From CAMCYM01 sp964405405 (GTDB lineage Bacteria; Bacteroidota; Bacteroidia; Flavobacteriales_D; Sanyastnellaceae), in contig CAYONT010000041.1 in assembly GCA_964405405.1 (NCBI GenBank), positions 1 through 17,772 of the forward strand: a stretch of DNA of 17,772 nucleotides. The letters run 5' to 3'. Position numbers and translations under genes: made by a program. The notes under the pieces are model-generated. The model did no database searches, was not told where the DNA came from, and worked only from the letters and a program-made list of their open reading frames with translations. Numbering within the stretch: the stretch's first letter is position 1; each line of letters starts with the position of its first letter. Below are positions 1 to 7,078 of the stretch, in pieces.

Positions 1-648
1 CTGCGACCAAGGGGTGCGACCCTCGATGAATCCACAAAGCCGCTCTGCTTCCTCCGCGTCCCGGATGACCAGGGCCGGTGCCGACGCCGCCGCGTGGCTG
101 AAAGTCGCCCGGGTTTCCTCATGTTCCGGCTTGCCGTGGATCACCACCGTGTAAGCTTCATCGCCCAGCTTGGCAGAACGCTTCCAGACCTTCTCCACGA
201 ATGGACAAGTGGTGTCATAGCGGGCCAAATCCACCCCCAAATCGGCCAGGCGCTGCTCCATCTCGAGCGTCGTTCCGAAGGCCGGAACCACCACCACATC
301 ATCGGGGCGCAACGCCTCCCAGGGCGTGAGAGGCTCGCCAGACGTGCTGAATAGAAACTGCACCCCCCGGTCGGCCAAGTCTGCATTCACTTCCGGGTTG
401 TGGATCATTTGGCTTAGCAAAAAAATGCGCTTGTCTGGATTCTCGTCCAGCGCCCTGTAGATGATTTCGATGGCGTTTTCGACGCCGAAGCAAAAGCCGA
501 AGTGCCGAGCCAGCACGAATCGAACGGTGCCAAAGTCCAACACGGTCGGCTGGAAGTCCTTCTTCATCCCGTCGGCTTGCTTGCGGGCCTGTTTGATGCG
601 GGAAATCAGGTGGCTCCGGTAAAAGGCCGGGATGTCGAAGGTGCGCAT
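1..648 (-). CDS. ispH: 4-hydroxy-3-methylbut-2-enyl diphosphate reductase IspH/LytB, N-terminal part (runs off left edge)
   Basis: IspH is the [4Fe-4S] enzyme of the last MEP-pathway step, reducing HMBPP to IPP and DMAPP in the cytoplasm. The minus-strand frame opens with ATG at 648 and stays open for 216 codons to the window edge, so the C-terminal part, including the third cluster cysteine, is missing here. Visible hallmarks are FGFCFGVENAIEI with the first cluster cysteine C53, SQMIHNPEVN, YDTTCPFVEKVW with the second cysteine C148, and IHGKPEHEETRATFSH (about 170-185), whose HEET carries the expected catalytic glutamate. The GKPEHEET form, rather than the E. coli GHPEVEGT, together with a ~40-residue N-terminal extension before the first cysteine, matches the longer plant/cyanobacterial-like type that I recall from Bacteroidota. 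It is divergent from the gene at 716. A promoter-like TAAATTCG lies only 4 nt before the ATG. Confidence 0.93.
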   Translation of the reverse strand, partial: MRTFDIPAFYRSHLISRIKQARKQADGMKKDFQPTVLDFGTVRFVLARHFGFCFGVENAIEIIYRALDENPDKRIFLLSQMIHNPEVNADLADRGVQFLFSTSGEPLTPWEALRPDDVVVVPAFGTTLEMEQRLADLGVDLARYDTTCPFVEKVWKRSAKLGDEAYTVVIHGKPEHEETRATFSHAAASAPALVIRDAEEAERLCGFIEGRTPWSQ

Positions 649-652
649 GGTG

Positions 653-660
653 CGAATTTA
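653..660 (-). promoter_or_regulatory. Candidate -7 element TAAATTCG for ispH
   Basis: On the minus strand, TAAATTCG matches the Bacteroidota -7 consensus TAnnTTTG at all but one fixed position and ends 4 nt before the ispH ATG. No convincing -33 TTG sits at the expected distance. If used, the transcript would start at or next to the ATG. This is a short match in a 67-bp divergent gap, so it is tentative. Confidence 0.35.
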
Positions 661-715
661 GGGCGGGCAAGTCCGGGAATGAAACCCAGAAGCCGCGGGT
701 TGCGTATGGGTCGGC

Positions 716-1270
716 ATGATTCAGAATGCCCTCCGATTGGCCGCCCTGTTGACCCTGGGCTTGACGGCCGCCCTGACTTCGGTTTTGCAAGCCCAACTTC
801 ACGTGCGGGCCGAAGTGCAGAGCCCGGTGGCCGATGCCCGGACCGCCACGGTGCACTTGTACCAAGGGAACGATCTGGTGAAGTCCTTCACCCCCAATCG
901 AAAAGGCGAGGTGGCCCTTCGGCTGGAACTCGAGGGCCTCTACACCCTGGAGTTTGTGCAGGAAGGCGCCATCACGAAGCGACTCAGTTTCGACACCCGC
1001 ACGGAAGCGGTTCGGGAGGCCTGGGCCCAAATCCGGGTGGCCCGCCAAGACAAACCCCTGCGCACCTCACCCGTGTACGAATGCTTCGTCACCATGATTC
1101 CGGTTCCCGTGAATCTCGCCGAACTCCAAGATGACCTGGAATTCCCGGTCGCTGTGCTCACCTGGCACCCCGACGGGTCCTTCGGCCCGCTGCGAAATTA
1201 CACCCGGGTTTCGGGTTTGGTTTGGGAGAAAGCGACGGAGGCCGCCACGCGGGCTGCCCTTCAGCGCTGA
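716..1270 (+). CDS. Exported protein of unknown function, possible beta-sandwich domain
   Basis: This 184-residue protein has a clear Sec signal peptide: a hydrophobic stretch at about residues 6-22 and a likely cleavage after VLQA (about residue 26). The following region, about 30-100, alternates hydrophobic and polar residues, with VHLYQGNDLVKSF and a GEVALRLELEGLYTLEF segment. That pattern resembles the carboxypeptidase-regulatory/CnaB-type beta-sandwich often found in Bacteroidota exported proteins. The remaining part has no motif I recognise. The ATG at 716 is chosen because it directly precedes the signal peptide. The gene stands alone between divergent ispH and a convergent minus-strand unit, and its last 10 bases overlap the end of the gene at 1261-1743. 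The exported location is well supported; the function is unknown. Confidence 0.75.
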   Translation: MIQNALRLAALLTLGLTAALTSVLQAQLHVRAEVQSPVADARTATVHLYQGNDLVKSFTPNRKGEVALRLELEGLYTLEFVQEGAITKRLSFDTRTEAVREAWAQIRVARQDKPLRTSPVYECFVTMIPVPVNLAELQDDLEFPVAVLTWHPDGSFGPLRNYTRVSGLVWEKATEAATRAALQR

Positions 1271-1271
1271 A
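1260..1271. other. 12-bp palindrome forming the shared 3' ends of two convergent genes
   Basis: TTCAGCGCTGAA is a perfect palindrome. Read on either strand it supplies the codons CAG CGC TGA, so both convergent genes end in Gln-Arg-stop and overlap by 10 bases. No separate terminator hairpin with a T-tract is visible between the genes. Confidence 0.8.
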
Positions 1272-1743
1272 TCACCGATCCTCGGGCATAGCCCCGACGC
1301 GCAGCCCGGAATGCCCGACGCATCTCCGGGCTGTGCATTTTCCAGCAACCCCGGCCCGCGCGCCGCACCTCGCGGATGACCTCACGCGGTTCTACGGGAC
1401 GTGCTTCCAAGGTACGCATGGCCACCGCCTGGACCACGAGGTAGATTCCCTCAGGGTGTGTCTCCAGGAAAGACCAGTCGCTCCGTTCGATGCGGATGCG
1501 CCAATCGGGGGCCTCCGCAATCCAACGCAGTACCAGCGCATCGACGGCAGCCACGACATCGGTGCATTGGGCCGTCGGTCCACTGAGGCGCCAACGGATC
1601 GCGGATTCCACCCACGCCTGATCGGGCTTCAGATCCACCGGCCAGGGTGGCACCTCGTCACAGCGGCAGGTCTGAGCCAGTCCGTTCGCCCCGAAAACAA
1701 GGGACACAGCCAAGCAACCGGCCGCTGCCACCCGCCAATTCAT
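1261..1743 (-). CDS. Small exported protein of unknown function, coupled to the saccharopine-dehydrogenase-like gene
   Basis: This 160-residue protein starts with ATG at 1743, which overlaps the TGA of the upstream gene as ATGA (1740-1743), a typical sign of translational coupling. Residues 1-24 form a signal peptide (hydrophobic core from about residue 5, ending GLAQ), followed at once by TCRCDE with two cysteines. Two more cysteines lie further on (QCTD and GCWK). The C-terminal part is arginine-rich. I recognise no family. The coupling and signal peptide argue that it is a real gene and not a shadow of the other strand. The pairing of a cytoplasmic dehydrogenase with an exported protein gives no obvious functional clue. 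Its 3' end overlaps the convergent gene at 716-1270. Confidence 0.7.
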   Translation of the reverse strand: MNWRVAAAGCLAVSLVFGANGLAQTCRCDEVPPWPVDLKPDQAWVESAIRWRLSGPTAQCTDVVAAVDALVLRWIAEAPDWRIRIERSDWSFLETHPEGIYLVVQAVAMRTLEARPVEPREVIREVRRAGRGCWKMHSPEMRRAFRAARRGYARGSVIQR

Positions 1744-3083
1744 GCGAGCCGACGGGTTTCGTCCTCAAACCGGATGCCCAACGCTTCCAACCGGGGCAAC
1801 AGCAGCGCGTGGTAAACCGAGGCCATCGGCGGCTCCACCCCCACCCGCCCGAAACCGGGACCGGCGAGCATGATTTCAGCTGCCAGGGCAATGGGCAACC
1901 CCACCGTATCACTCATCGCCGTGAACTGGGCATCGCGCCCTTCCAAAACCAGCGAACTCAGGCGCTCCCATCGGCTCCCTTCCCAAGTGAATTCCACCCG
2001 GTGCCATTGCACCACCAAATCCCGGTCCCCTGGCTTTAGGCTCCAGCAAGACTCCAGTCGCCGTTGCAGAACCGCAGCCGGACTGCCCGCGAGCAGCTCA
2101 GGCCCCGAATGCGCATCGAACAGCCCCAGCGCATCCAGCAAGTCGAGCGCTTGGGGCGTAGCGCCCGTCCTTTGGGCCACCCGCTTCCGCAGGTCCTGCT
2201 CCCCCTCGTCTCCCGGTAGGAAGGTGCCGAGCCAGTCTGCCCACGATGTGCCTGCAGGCCAAACCAGGTTCACATCTTCTCTCACGCAACCCAGCTGCAC
2301 CAAGACGTCCCATCCGGCACAAAAGCCCTCCCCGCGCAGGGTTCCCCGGATCAAGGTCGACACCCCCTCCAACCCATAAATCTCCCGGTAGGACAACGAA
2401 TCCCGGTTCGGGTACCCCTCGTAGACCCGGCCTTGGACTTCGATCCGCCGGGGGCGCTGGAAAACCCGATGTGGCGGTACCAGGCGGGGCACCCCCCCTT
2501 CGAGGAAAGTCGCCGCCCCCCCCTGCCCCGCCTGAACCACGTTCCGAGGGTTCCAACTGAACTTGTAGTGCCAAGGGTTGTCATCGCAGTCCGGCGCCAC
2601 CAACCCGCCGCAGTACGACTCAAACGACGAGATCACCCCACCCGCCGACTGAATCTCCTCAAACATCCGAACGGCACACAGATGGTCCAACCCCGGGTCC
2701 AATCCCATCTCATTCAATATCAGCACATCTGCCTCCTCCGCTGCCCGGTCCAGCTCCGCCATTTCCGGTGAGATGTAACTCGGCGTGATCATCGGCACCC
2801 CTGCTGCGATCGCTACCGCTGCCAACTCCGGGTGCAAACTGGCGGGCAGCATGGAAACCACCAAGTCCGATGCCGCAATCCGCGCATCGCGCCCTCGCAC
2901 ATCCGCCGGATCCATCTGAAAATACTCTCCACGTGGATGCCCTCCCACCTTGGCCGCAGCCACCGTCCCATCCAAATCCCCCACCAATACCTCCCACCCC
3001 CCGGATTCCGCGCGCTCGAGCAAGTGGGCAATCAAGGAAGAACTGGATTTGCCCGCACCCAGAACCAAAATCGTCTTTTTCAA
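1740..3083 (-). CDS. Saccharopine dehydrogenase/reductase family oxidoreductase
   Basis: This is a 447-residue cytoplasmic enzyme. The N-terminus is a Rossmann fold: LVLGAGKSSSSL (about 6-17) supplies the GxGxxS dinucleotide loop and D36, in VGDLD, ends the second strand. VSMLPASLHP and ITPSYISPEM follow, then the C-terminal catalytic-domain signature YCGGLVAPDCDDNPWHYKFSWNPRNVV. That signature closely resembles yeast Lys9-type saccharopine reductase, which interconverts saccharopine with aminoadipate semialdehyde plus glutamate. In bacteria the substrate is often unproven, and no lysine gene is nearby. The start is chosen as TTG at 3083, giving LKKTILVLGAG. An upstream in-frame TTG at 3110 lies inside a promoter-like box and would add nine residues before the fold. 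No ATG is available. The 3' end overlaps the start of the exported-protein gene at 1743. Confidence 0.87.
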   Translation of the reverse strand: MKKTILVLGAGKSSSSLIAHLLERAESGGWEVLVGDLDGTVAAAKVGGHPRGEYFQMDPADVRGRDARIAASDLVVSMLPASLHPELAAVAIAAGVPMITPSYISPEMAELDRAAEEADVLILNEMGLDPGLDHLCAVRMFEEIQSAGGVISSFESYCGGLVAPDCDDNPWHYKFSWNPRNVVQAGQGGAATFLEGGVPRLVPPHRVFQRPRRIEVQGRVYEGYPNRDSLSYREIYGLEGVSTLIRGTLRGEGFCAGWDVLVQLGCVREDVNLVWPAGTSWADWLGTFLPGDEGEQDLRKRVAQRTGATPQALDLLDALGLFDAHSGPELLAGSPAAVLQRRLESCWSLKPGDRDLVVQWHRVEFTWEGSRWERLSSLVLEGRDAQFTAMSDTVGLPIALAAEIMLAGPGFGRVGVEPPMASVYHALLLPRLEALGIRFEDETRRLA

Positions 3084-3105
3084 AATGCTGTGCCTTCGTT
3101 CGAGA

Positions 3106-3173
3106 CGCAAGTTAAACCCGGTTTGGCATCGTTTTTGCCTTTACCGAATAGGCCTTGCGTGATTTAACTTGCG
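3106..3173. promoter_or_regulatory. Inverted-repeat pair of promoter-like boxes between divergent units
   Basis: CGCAAGTTAAA at 3106-3116 and its exact inverse TTTAACTTGCG at 3163-3173 form an 11-bp perfect inverted repeat with a 46-bp spacer. Each copy, read outward, places TAACTTG (close to the TAnnTTTG -7 box) about 20-30 nt before a start codon: 3083 on the minus strand and 3201 on the plus strand. The two divergent units may therefore share a promoter design or a regulator site. The placement also disfavours the TTG at 3110 as a start. Confidence 0.5.
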
Positions 3174-3200
3174 CGCTCATTGAACCTTGCAACGTACACC

Positions 3201-4190
3201 ATGACCCGCTTTTTGTTCGCATCCGCCCTCGTCGCCTGCCTCGGATGGACCCCGGCAGCCCTCGCACAAGCCGAAGTAGAAGTCTTTGCCGAAATGGGCG
3301 AACCCTTCACGTTGTATATCAACCAGGTGAAGCAAAATGAGGCACCCGCGCCACGGGTCCTGGCCACGGGTTTGGATGCCGGATTCTACCAATTCCGCAT
3401 CGACTTCTCAGATCCCAGCTTGCCGGACCTCATCAAGAATTCCGTAGGTGTTGAACCCGCAGCCCGCACGTCTTTGATGGTCCGTTTGGGACGCAGTGGT
3501 GAGTATGTCCTGCGCATGCAGAATGTTGTTCCGCTGGGCGGTGGCCTCCTCGTCGCCCAGTCCGATGTGGACGATGTGGATGCGGGTTGGGGAATGGATG
3601 CCGCAGAACCTGCCTTCGACCGTTCTGTGGAATCCCAGGTGGTTGTGCAGCCTGTGCATTCCACCCAGACCGTTCAAACTTCCTCTTCCCTACCCCCGGG
3701 TGAATTCACCCAGGAAACGGTTTCCATGAATGTCTCCATGGCCTTGCCGGGGGTGAGCATGGGCTTCTCGACAGGTGTATCCACCTCCGTTACCACCACC
3801 TCCACCAGCACTTCCACGACGACCACCACCGCCAACCACGGCATGCAAACTGCACCGGCTGCGCAGTCCGTCGCTCCGGCAGCTCCTGCGCGACCTGCCC
3901 GTGCCGTGGCCATGTCTCCAGCCGACTTTCAGACCTACCTGAACGCCGTTGAGAACAAAGGCTTCGAAGAATCCAAGTTGTCGACCGCCCGTGCCCCCCT
4001 GTCCTCGGCCTTTCTGACCGCAGACCAAATCCGCCAAGTCATGACGCGTTTCGGATTCGAAGAGACCCGGGTCCAGTTTGCCACGCTGGCCCACCCCCGT
4101 TGCATCGACCCGGGCAATTACTATCAGGTTTACGAGGCTTTTCAATTCGAATCGAGCATCGAGGAACTGCAAGAAGCCCTTGGCCAATGA
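3201..4190 (+). CDS. Exported DUF4476-domain protein
   Basis: This 329-residue protein has a signal peptide (residues 1 to about 23, ending PAALAQ). The N-terminal domain, about 30-105, contains GEPFTLYINQVKQN and GLDAGFYQFRIDF, a beta-rich module often found before DUF4476 in Bacteroidota. The middle is a disordered, Ser/Thr- and Ala/Pro-rich linker, about 160-235. The C-terminal ~90 residues (PADFQTYLNAVENKGFEESK onward to SSIEELQEAL) fit DUF4476, a helical domain of unknown function. The ATG at 3201 is preferred over an in-frame TTG at 3180 because it gives a normal signal peptide. It is the first gene of a plus-strand unit, and its stop overlaps the next start as ATGA. The DUF4476 assignment is from motif memory; the role is unknown but presumably periplasmic or cell-surface. 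Confidence 0.83.
   Translation: MTRFLFASALVACLGWTPAALAQAEVEVFAEMGEPFTLYINQVKQNEAPAPRVLATGLDAGFYQFRIDFSDPSLPDLIKNSVGVEPAARTSLMVRLGRSGEYVLRMQNVVPLGGGLLVAQSDVDDVDAGWGMDAAEPAFDRSVESQVVVQPVHSTQTVQTSSSLPPGEFTQETVSMNVSMALPGVSMGFSTGVSTSVTTTSTSTSTTTTTANHGMQTAPAAQSVAPAAPARPARAVAMSPADFQTYLNAVENKGFEESKLSTARAPLSSAFLTADQIRQVMTRFGFEETRVQFATLAHPRCIDPGNYYQVYEAFQFESSIEELQEALGQ
3780..3833 (+). repeat. ACC/TCC-rich low-complexity tract encoding a Ser/Thr linker
   Basis: Eighteen consecutive codons, mostly ACC and TCC, encode residues 194-211 of the DUF4476 protein, nearly all Ser or Thr. The near-trinucleotide repeat could change length by slippage. It lies in the linker between the two folded domains. Confidence 0.6.
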
Positions 4191-5617
4191 ACCGCACCCA
4201 GACCCCTGCTTCGATGCGCTTGACCCCCTCCCTTGATCGAAAGGGGCATTCGCTTTCCTGGTTGGCCATCCTCGGCATCCTTGGGGCCATGTTCGCCGCC
4301 GGTTGCAACAGCCCCAACGCCCTCGCCAAGCGGGGTGCCAAGATGGAGGAGGCTGGCATGATGGACCAGGCTGCGAACTTTTACTACACCGCTTTGCAGA
4401 AGGACCGAAACCACATTCGGTCGCTCTCCGGCATGGAACGCACTGGACAGGCGGTGCTCATGGACCGACTGGAAGATTTTGATGCGGCCTTGCTGCAGAA
4501 CAACCGGGCGGCTGCCGTGAAGGCCTTCGAAGGCGCTGAGGCCTACTTCAAGAAGGTGGAAGGCGTGGGGGTCCGTCTCAACTTCCCTGAGACCAAGCGG
4601 ATGCAGTACGCACAGGTGAAAAACGCCCACATGGATGACCTGTACAACCAAGGTCTGAAATCGCTCGAGGCAGAGGATTACACCTCCGCCCAACGGGACT
4701 TCGATGAGATTGTTCGGCTGGACGCTTCCTACCGGGATGCGAAGCAATTGTCCGATCTTGCTTACTGCGAGCCTCGTTACCAGCGGGGCAAGAGCGCCCT
4801 GAACGAAAAGAAGTACCGCACCGCATACAACCGATTCCAGGAATGCGTCAACCGAAAGTCAGACTTCAAAGACGCCGCCGCACTCCGAACCCAAGCACTG
4901 ACGGAAGGCACCTACACCATCGCCTTGGTTCCCTTCTCCAACGGCTCTGACCGCCCCAACATGGAGACGAAGGTTCGCTCCTACGTGCAACAAGAACTGA
5001 CCCAATCCACGGACCCCTTCTTGAAAATTGTGGACCGGGACAACCAGGAGTTGATCTTGCGGGAACAGCGTTTGGCCTTGAGTGGTGCGCTCGACGACAG
5101 AACGGCTGTAGAAGTTGGCAACTTATTGGGCGCCAGGGCCTTGCTCAAAGGTACGGTGGTCGATTGTTCGGTCTCCGAGAGCCCACTCAAGTCTGAGGCC
5201 CGCCAGGGTTTTGAATCGTATCAGGTGGAGAAGGTAAACGCCGAGGGAAAGAAGTACTACGAGACGGCGTACCGCAGCGTGACGTACTATGAATACGCCC
5301 AGACCCGTCAGGTGAACCTGACGTTCAACCTGGTGCTGGTTTCACTCGAAACAGGCGCGACCCTGGCATCTGAGATGATCCAGCGCACCGAACAGGATGA
5401 GATTCGGTATGCCCGGTACAACGGAAACGCGAAAAACTTGTACCCCATGAACATCTCTGGAAATGTGGACCGTTCGGGACAGTCGCGGCTGCAGGCCCTG
5501 ATCACCGCCCGCCAAGAGCTGACCGCCGAGTCGACGATGGTCAATGAGGCTGCGAAGAAAGCGGCCAGCGGCATCCGTTTGGCTGTGGAACAACAACTCC
5601 TGACCCTGGTTCCATGA
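4187..5617 (+). CDS. Lipoprotein with TPR-like repeats and a CsgG-like domain
   Basis: This 476-residue protein has a lipoprotein signal peptide: hydrophobic segment about 23-38, lipobox FAAGC with the lipidated cysteine C40. Two or three TPR-like helical hairpins follow at about 45-225 (AKRGAKMEEAGMMDQAANFY; LYNQGLKSLEAEDYTSAQRD; YQRGKSALNEKKYRTAYNRF). A C-terminal domain from about residue 244 begins TIALVPFSNGSDRPNMETKV and includes KIVDRDNQELILREQRLAL and GNLLGARALLKGTVVD. That strand-helix pattern, with an ER/RD-type loop and a 'GA..LLKG' strand, is typical of the CsgG/FlgO/LpoB-like outer-membrane lipoprotein fold. The start at 4187 overlaps the preceding stop as ATGA; an in-frame ATG at 4214 is an alternative. 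It probably sits on the periplasmic face of the outer membrane. It lacks any sign of being the classical curli secretion pore. Confidence 0.82.
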   Translation: MNRTQTPASMRLTPSLDRKGHSLSWLAILGILGAMFAAGCNSPNALAKRGAKMEEAGMMDQAANFYYTALQKDRNHIRSLSGMERTGQAVLMDRLEDFDAALLQNNRAAAVKAFEGAEAYFKKVEGVGVRLNFPETKRMQYAQVKNAHMDDLYNQGLKSLEAEDYTSAQRDFDEIVRLDASYRDAKQLSDLAYCEPRYQRGKSALNEKKYRTAYNRFQECVNRKSDFKDAAALRTQALTEGTYTIALVPFSNGSDRPNMETKVRSYVQQELTQSTDPFLKIVDRDNQELILREQRLALSGALDDRTAVEVGNLLGARALLKGTVVDCSVSESPLKSEARQGFESYQVEKVNAEGKKYYETAYRSVTYYEYAQTRQVNLTFNLVLVSLETGATLASEMIQRTEQDEIRYARYNGNAKNLYPMNISGNVDRSGQSRLQALITARQELTAESTMVNEAAKKAASGIRLAVEQQLLTLVP

Positions 5618-7011
5618 GAACAGCCGCCCGTCACTTCCATTTTGCCTGCCGGTGCGGGTGGATGACTGTGGCGGTCGGTGCCCTGTGGCTGAGCGGTTGC
5701 GTGGCACAGAAGCCCGCTCCGCAACCGGAGCCCACCTGGGTGAAACAGCGGCCCATGTCGCCAGGGTACTACATCGGGGTGGCCTCGGCGTCCAAGCAGC
5801 AGTATCCGTTCGATGCGCTGGACATGGCGCAGAAGCGGGCACTTTCGGATTTGGCAGGCCAAATCTCCGTCCGCGTCGAGGCTTCTTCGGTGCTGGAAAC
5901 GGCCCAGCGGAACGACCAGGTCAGCGAGCAGTTCTCCCAGCGCATCCGCAGTTCGAGCCAGGAGGATCTGGCGGGGTACGAACTGATGGGCACATATGAG
6001 ACGAAGACGGATGCTTGGGCGTATTATCGGCTTTCCATCGCCGTATACGAGCGCATCCAGCAAGAACGAAAAGCGGCTGCGATGGGGGTGGCAGCGGGCT
6101 TCTACCAGAGTGCGCAAGAGGCTGTAGCGGCCCGGGATTTGGTGACGGCTTGCGATCGGTACCTGCGCGGGCTGGAGGCCCTCGCTCCGTATTGGGGCGA
6201 AGTAAACCGCTACCAGCCCGCTGGAGCGGCGACTTCGTTGGTGCTGGACCAAGCGTGTCTGCAAGGCATCACATCGGTCCTGGGGAATCTCCGGCTGGAA
6301 CCCATGGACCGGGAACTGGAATTGAACTTCGGGGCCAAGTACCGCGGGGTGCTGGTGGTTCAGGCCCGGTACGAAGGCGGGGCCGTCCCCAACTTCCCGC
6401 TCACCTACCGATACAGCCGAGGCACCCTGCCCACCCGGCGCGAGGTGCGTACCAATGCAGACGGCATCGCCCAGCTCCCGGTCGATGGGTTCGAAGCAGG
6501 GGTTAGGCATGCGCAGGTGGTCATCGGCAGTCCTTGGAACGTCCTGCTCCCGGATGCCGCCACCCGGCCCTCCTGGGAGCTGGTGAAGGGCATTGTCACC
6601 CCCGAAGTCACCGTGCCTGTGCGGCTCATTCAGCCCGTCATCTGCATCCAGTCCCAGGAGTCCCAGTATGGCCGCCCCAGCTCTGGAAAGCGGCTCGCCG
6701 ATGCGCTGGCCGCCGCCCTCACCGAGCGCGGCATGGTCCTGACCACCCAACCCGCCAAAGCAGATGCCGTGCTGTCCATCGAGGCCGACACGCGCCAATC
6801 GGGCAACGGCCAGGGCTTTTACACCGCCCTGCTCGACGCGGCCATCGTGGTGCGTGACGGCCACGGTGAACCCGTGCTGCAGCGCAACCTCGAACGCGTC
6901 AAAGGCGTCCAAACGAACTGGGACAATGCTGCAGAGGAAGCTTACCGCAAGGCCGCCCTAGAAGTTCGAGGCGCCTTCCTAGATGAATTGCTGCAAAAAC
7001 TTTATCAGTGA
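5614..7011 (+). CDS. LPP20/FlgT-N-like lipoprotein with added C-terminal domains
   Basis: This 465-residue protein has lipobox LSGC with the lipidated cysteine C29. Residues about 45-155 carry the LPP20/FlgP-type pattern: GYYIGVASASKQQYPFDALD, a long helix with AQKRALSDLAGQISVRVEAS, a second helix with SSSQEDLAGYEL, and the closing strand AWAYYRLSIAVYERI. A mainly helical stretch follows (about 155-235), then a beta-sandwich-like section (about 240-325, GVLVVQARYEGGAVPNFPLT). The C-terminal domain (about 340-465) contains ADALAAALTERGMVLTTQPA and looks like another small alpha/beta module of the CsgG/LpoB sort. It starts with ATG overlapping the previous stop (5614-5617), so it is translationally coupled to the TPR/CsgG-like gene. 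It ends just before a hairpin. The family call is from pattern and the exact role is unknown. Confidence 0.8.
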   Translation: MRTAARHFHFACRCGWMTVAVGALWLSGCVAQKPAPQPEPTWVKQRPMSPGYYIGVASASKQQYPFDALDMAQKRALSDLAGQISVRVEASSVLETAQRNDQVSEQFSQRIRSSSQEDLAGYELMGTYETKTDAWAYYRLSIAVYERIQQERKAAAMGVAAGFYQSAQEAVAARDLVTACDRYLRGLEALAPYWGEVNRYQPAGAATSLVLDQACLQGITSVLGNLRLEPMDRELELNFGAKYRGVLVVQARYEGGAVPNFPLTYRYSRGTLPTRREVRTNADGIAQLPVDGFEAGVRHAQVVIGSPWNVLLPDAATRPSWELVKGIVTPEVTVPVRLIQPVICIQSQESQYGRPSSGKRLADALAAALTERGMVLTTQPAKADAVLSIEADTRQSGNGQGFYTALLDAAIVVRDGHGEPVLQRNLERVKGVQTNWDNAAEEAYRKAALEVRGAFLDELLQKLYQ

Positions 7012-7027
7012 TTCCGGGATACCGGAA
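7012..7027 (+). terminator. Short hairpin directly after the third cassette gene
   Basis: TTCCGG, a GATA loop and CCGGAA make a perfect 6-bp stem starting one base after the TGA of the upstream gene. There is no T-run, so it may be a weak terminator, an RNA-processing or stabilising element, or an operator. It separates the coupled trio from the fourth lipoprotein gene, whose own AT-richer upstream region (7041-7078) includes TACCTTAT as a possible -7 box. Confidence 0.4.
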
Positions 7028-7078
7028 CACTTTGGCACAGAATTGGATGATTGTTCCAACATACCTTATCATTGAGTC

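Noticed and set aside
299..1048. Minus-strand open frame across the ispH/716 gap
   Set aside because: It would overlap both ispH and the signal-peptide gene in other frames and has no motif; the divergent arrangement explains the region.
5308..6912. Minus-strand open frame of 534 codons
   Set aside because: It is antisense to the two cassette lipoproteins, whose lipoboxes, ATGA overlap and domain patterns establish the plus strand as coding.
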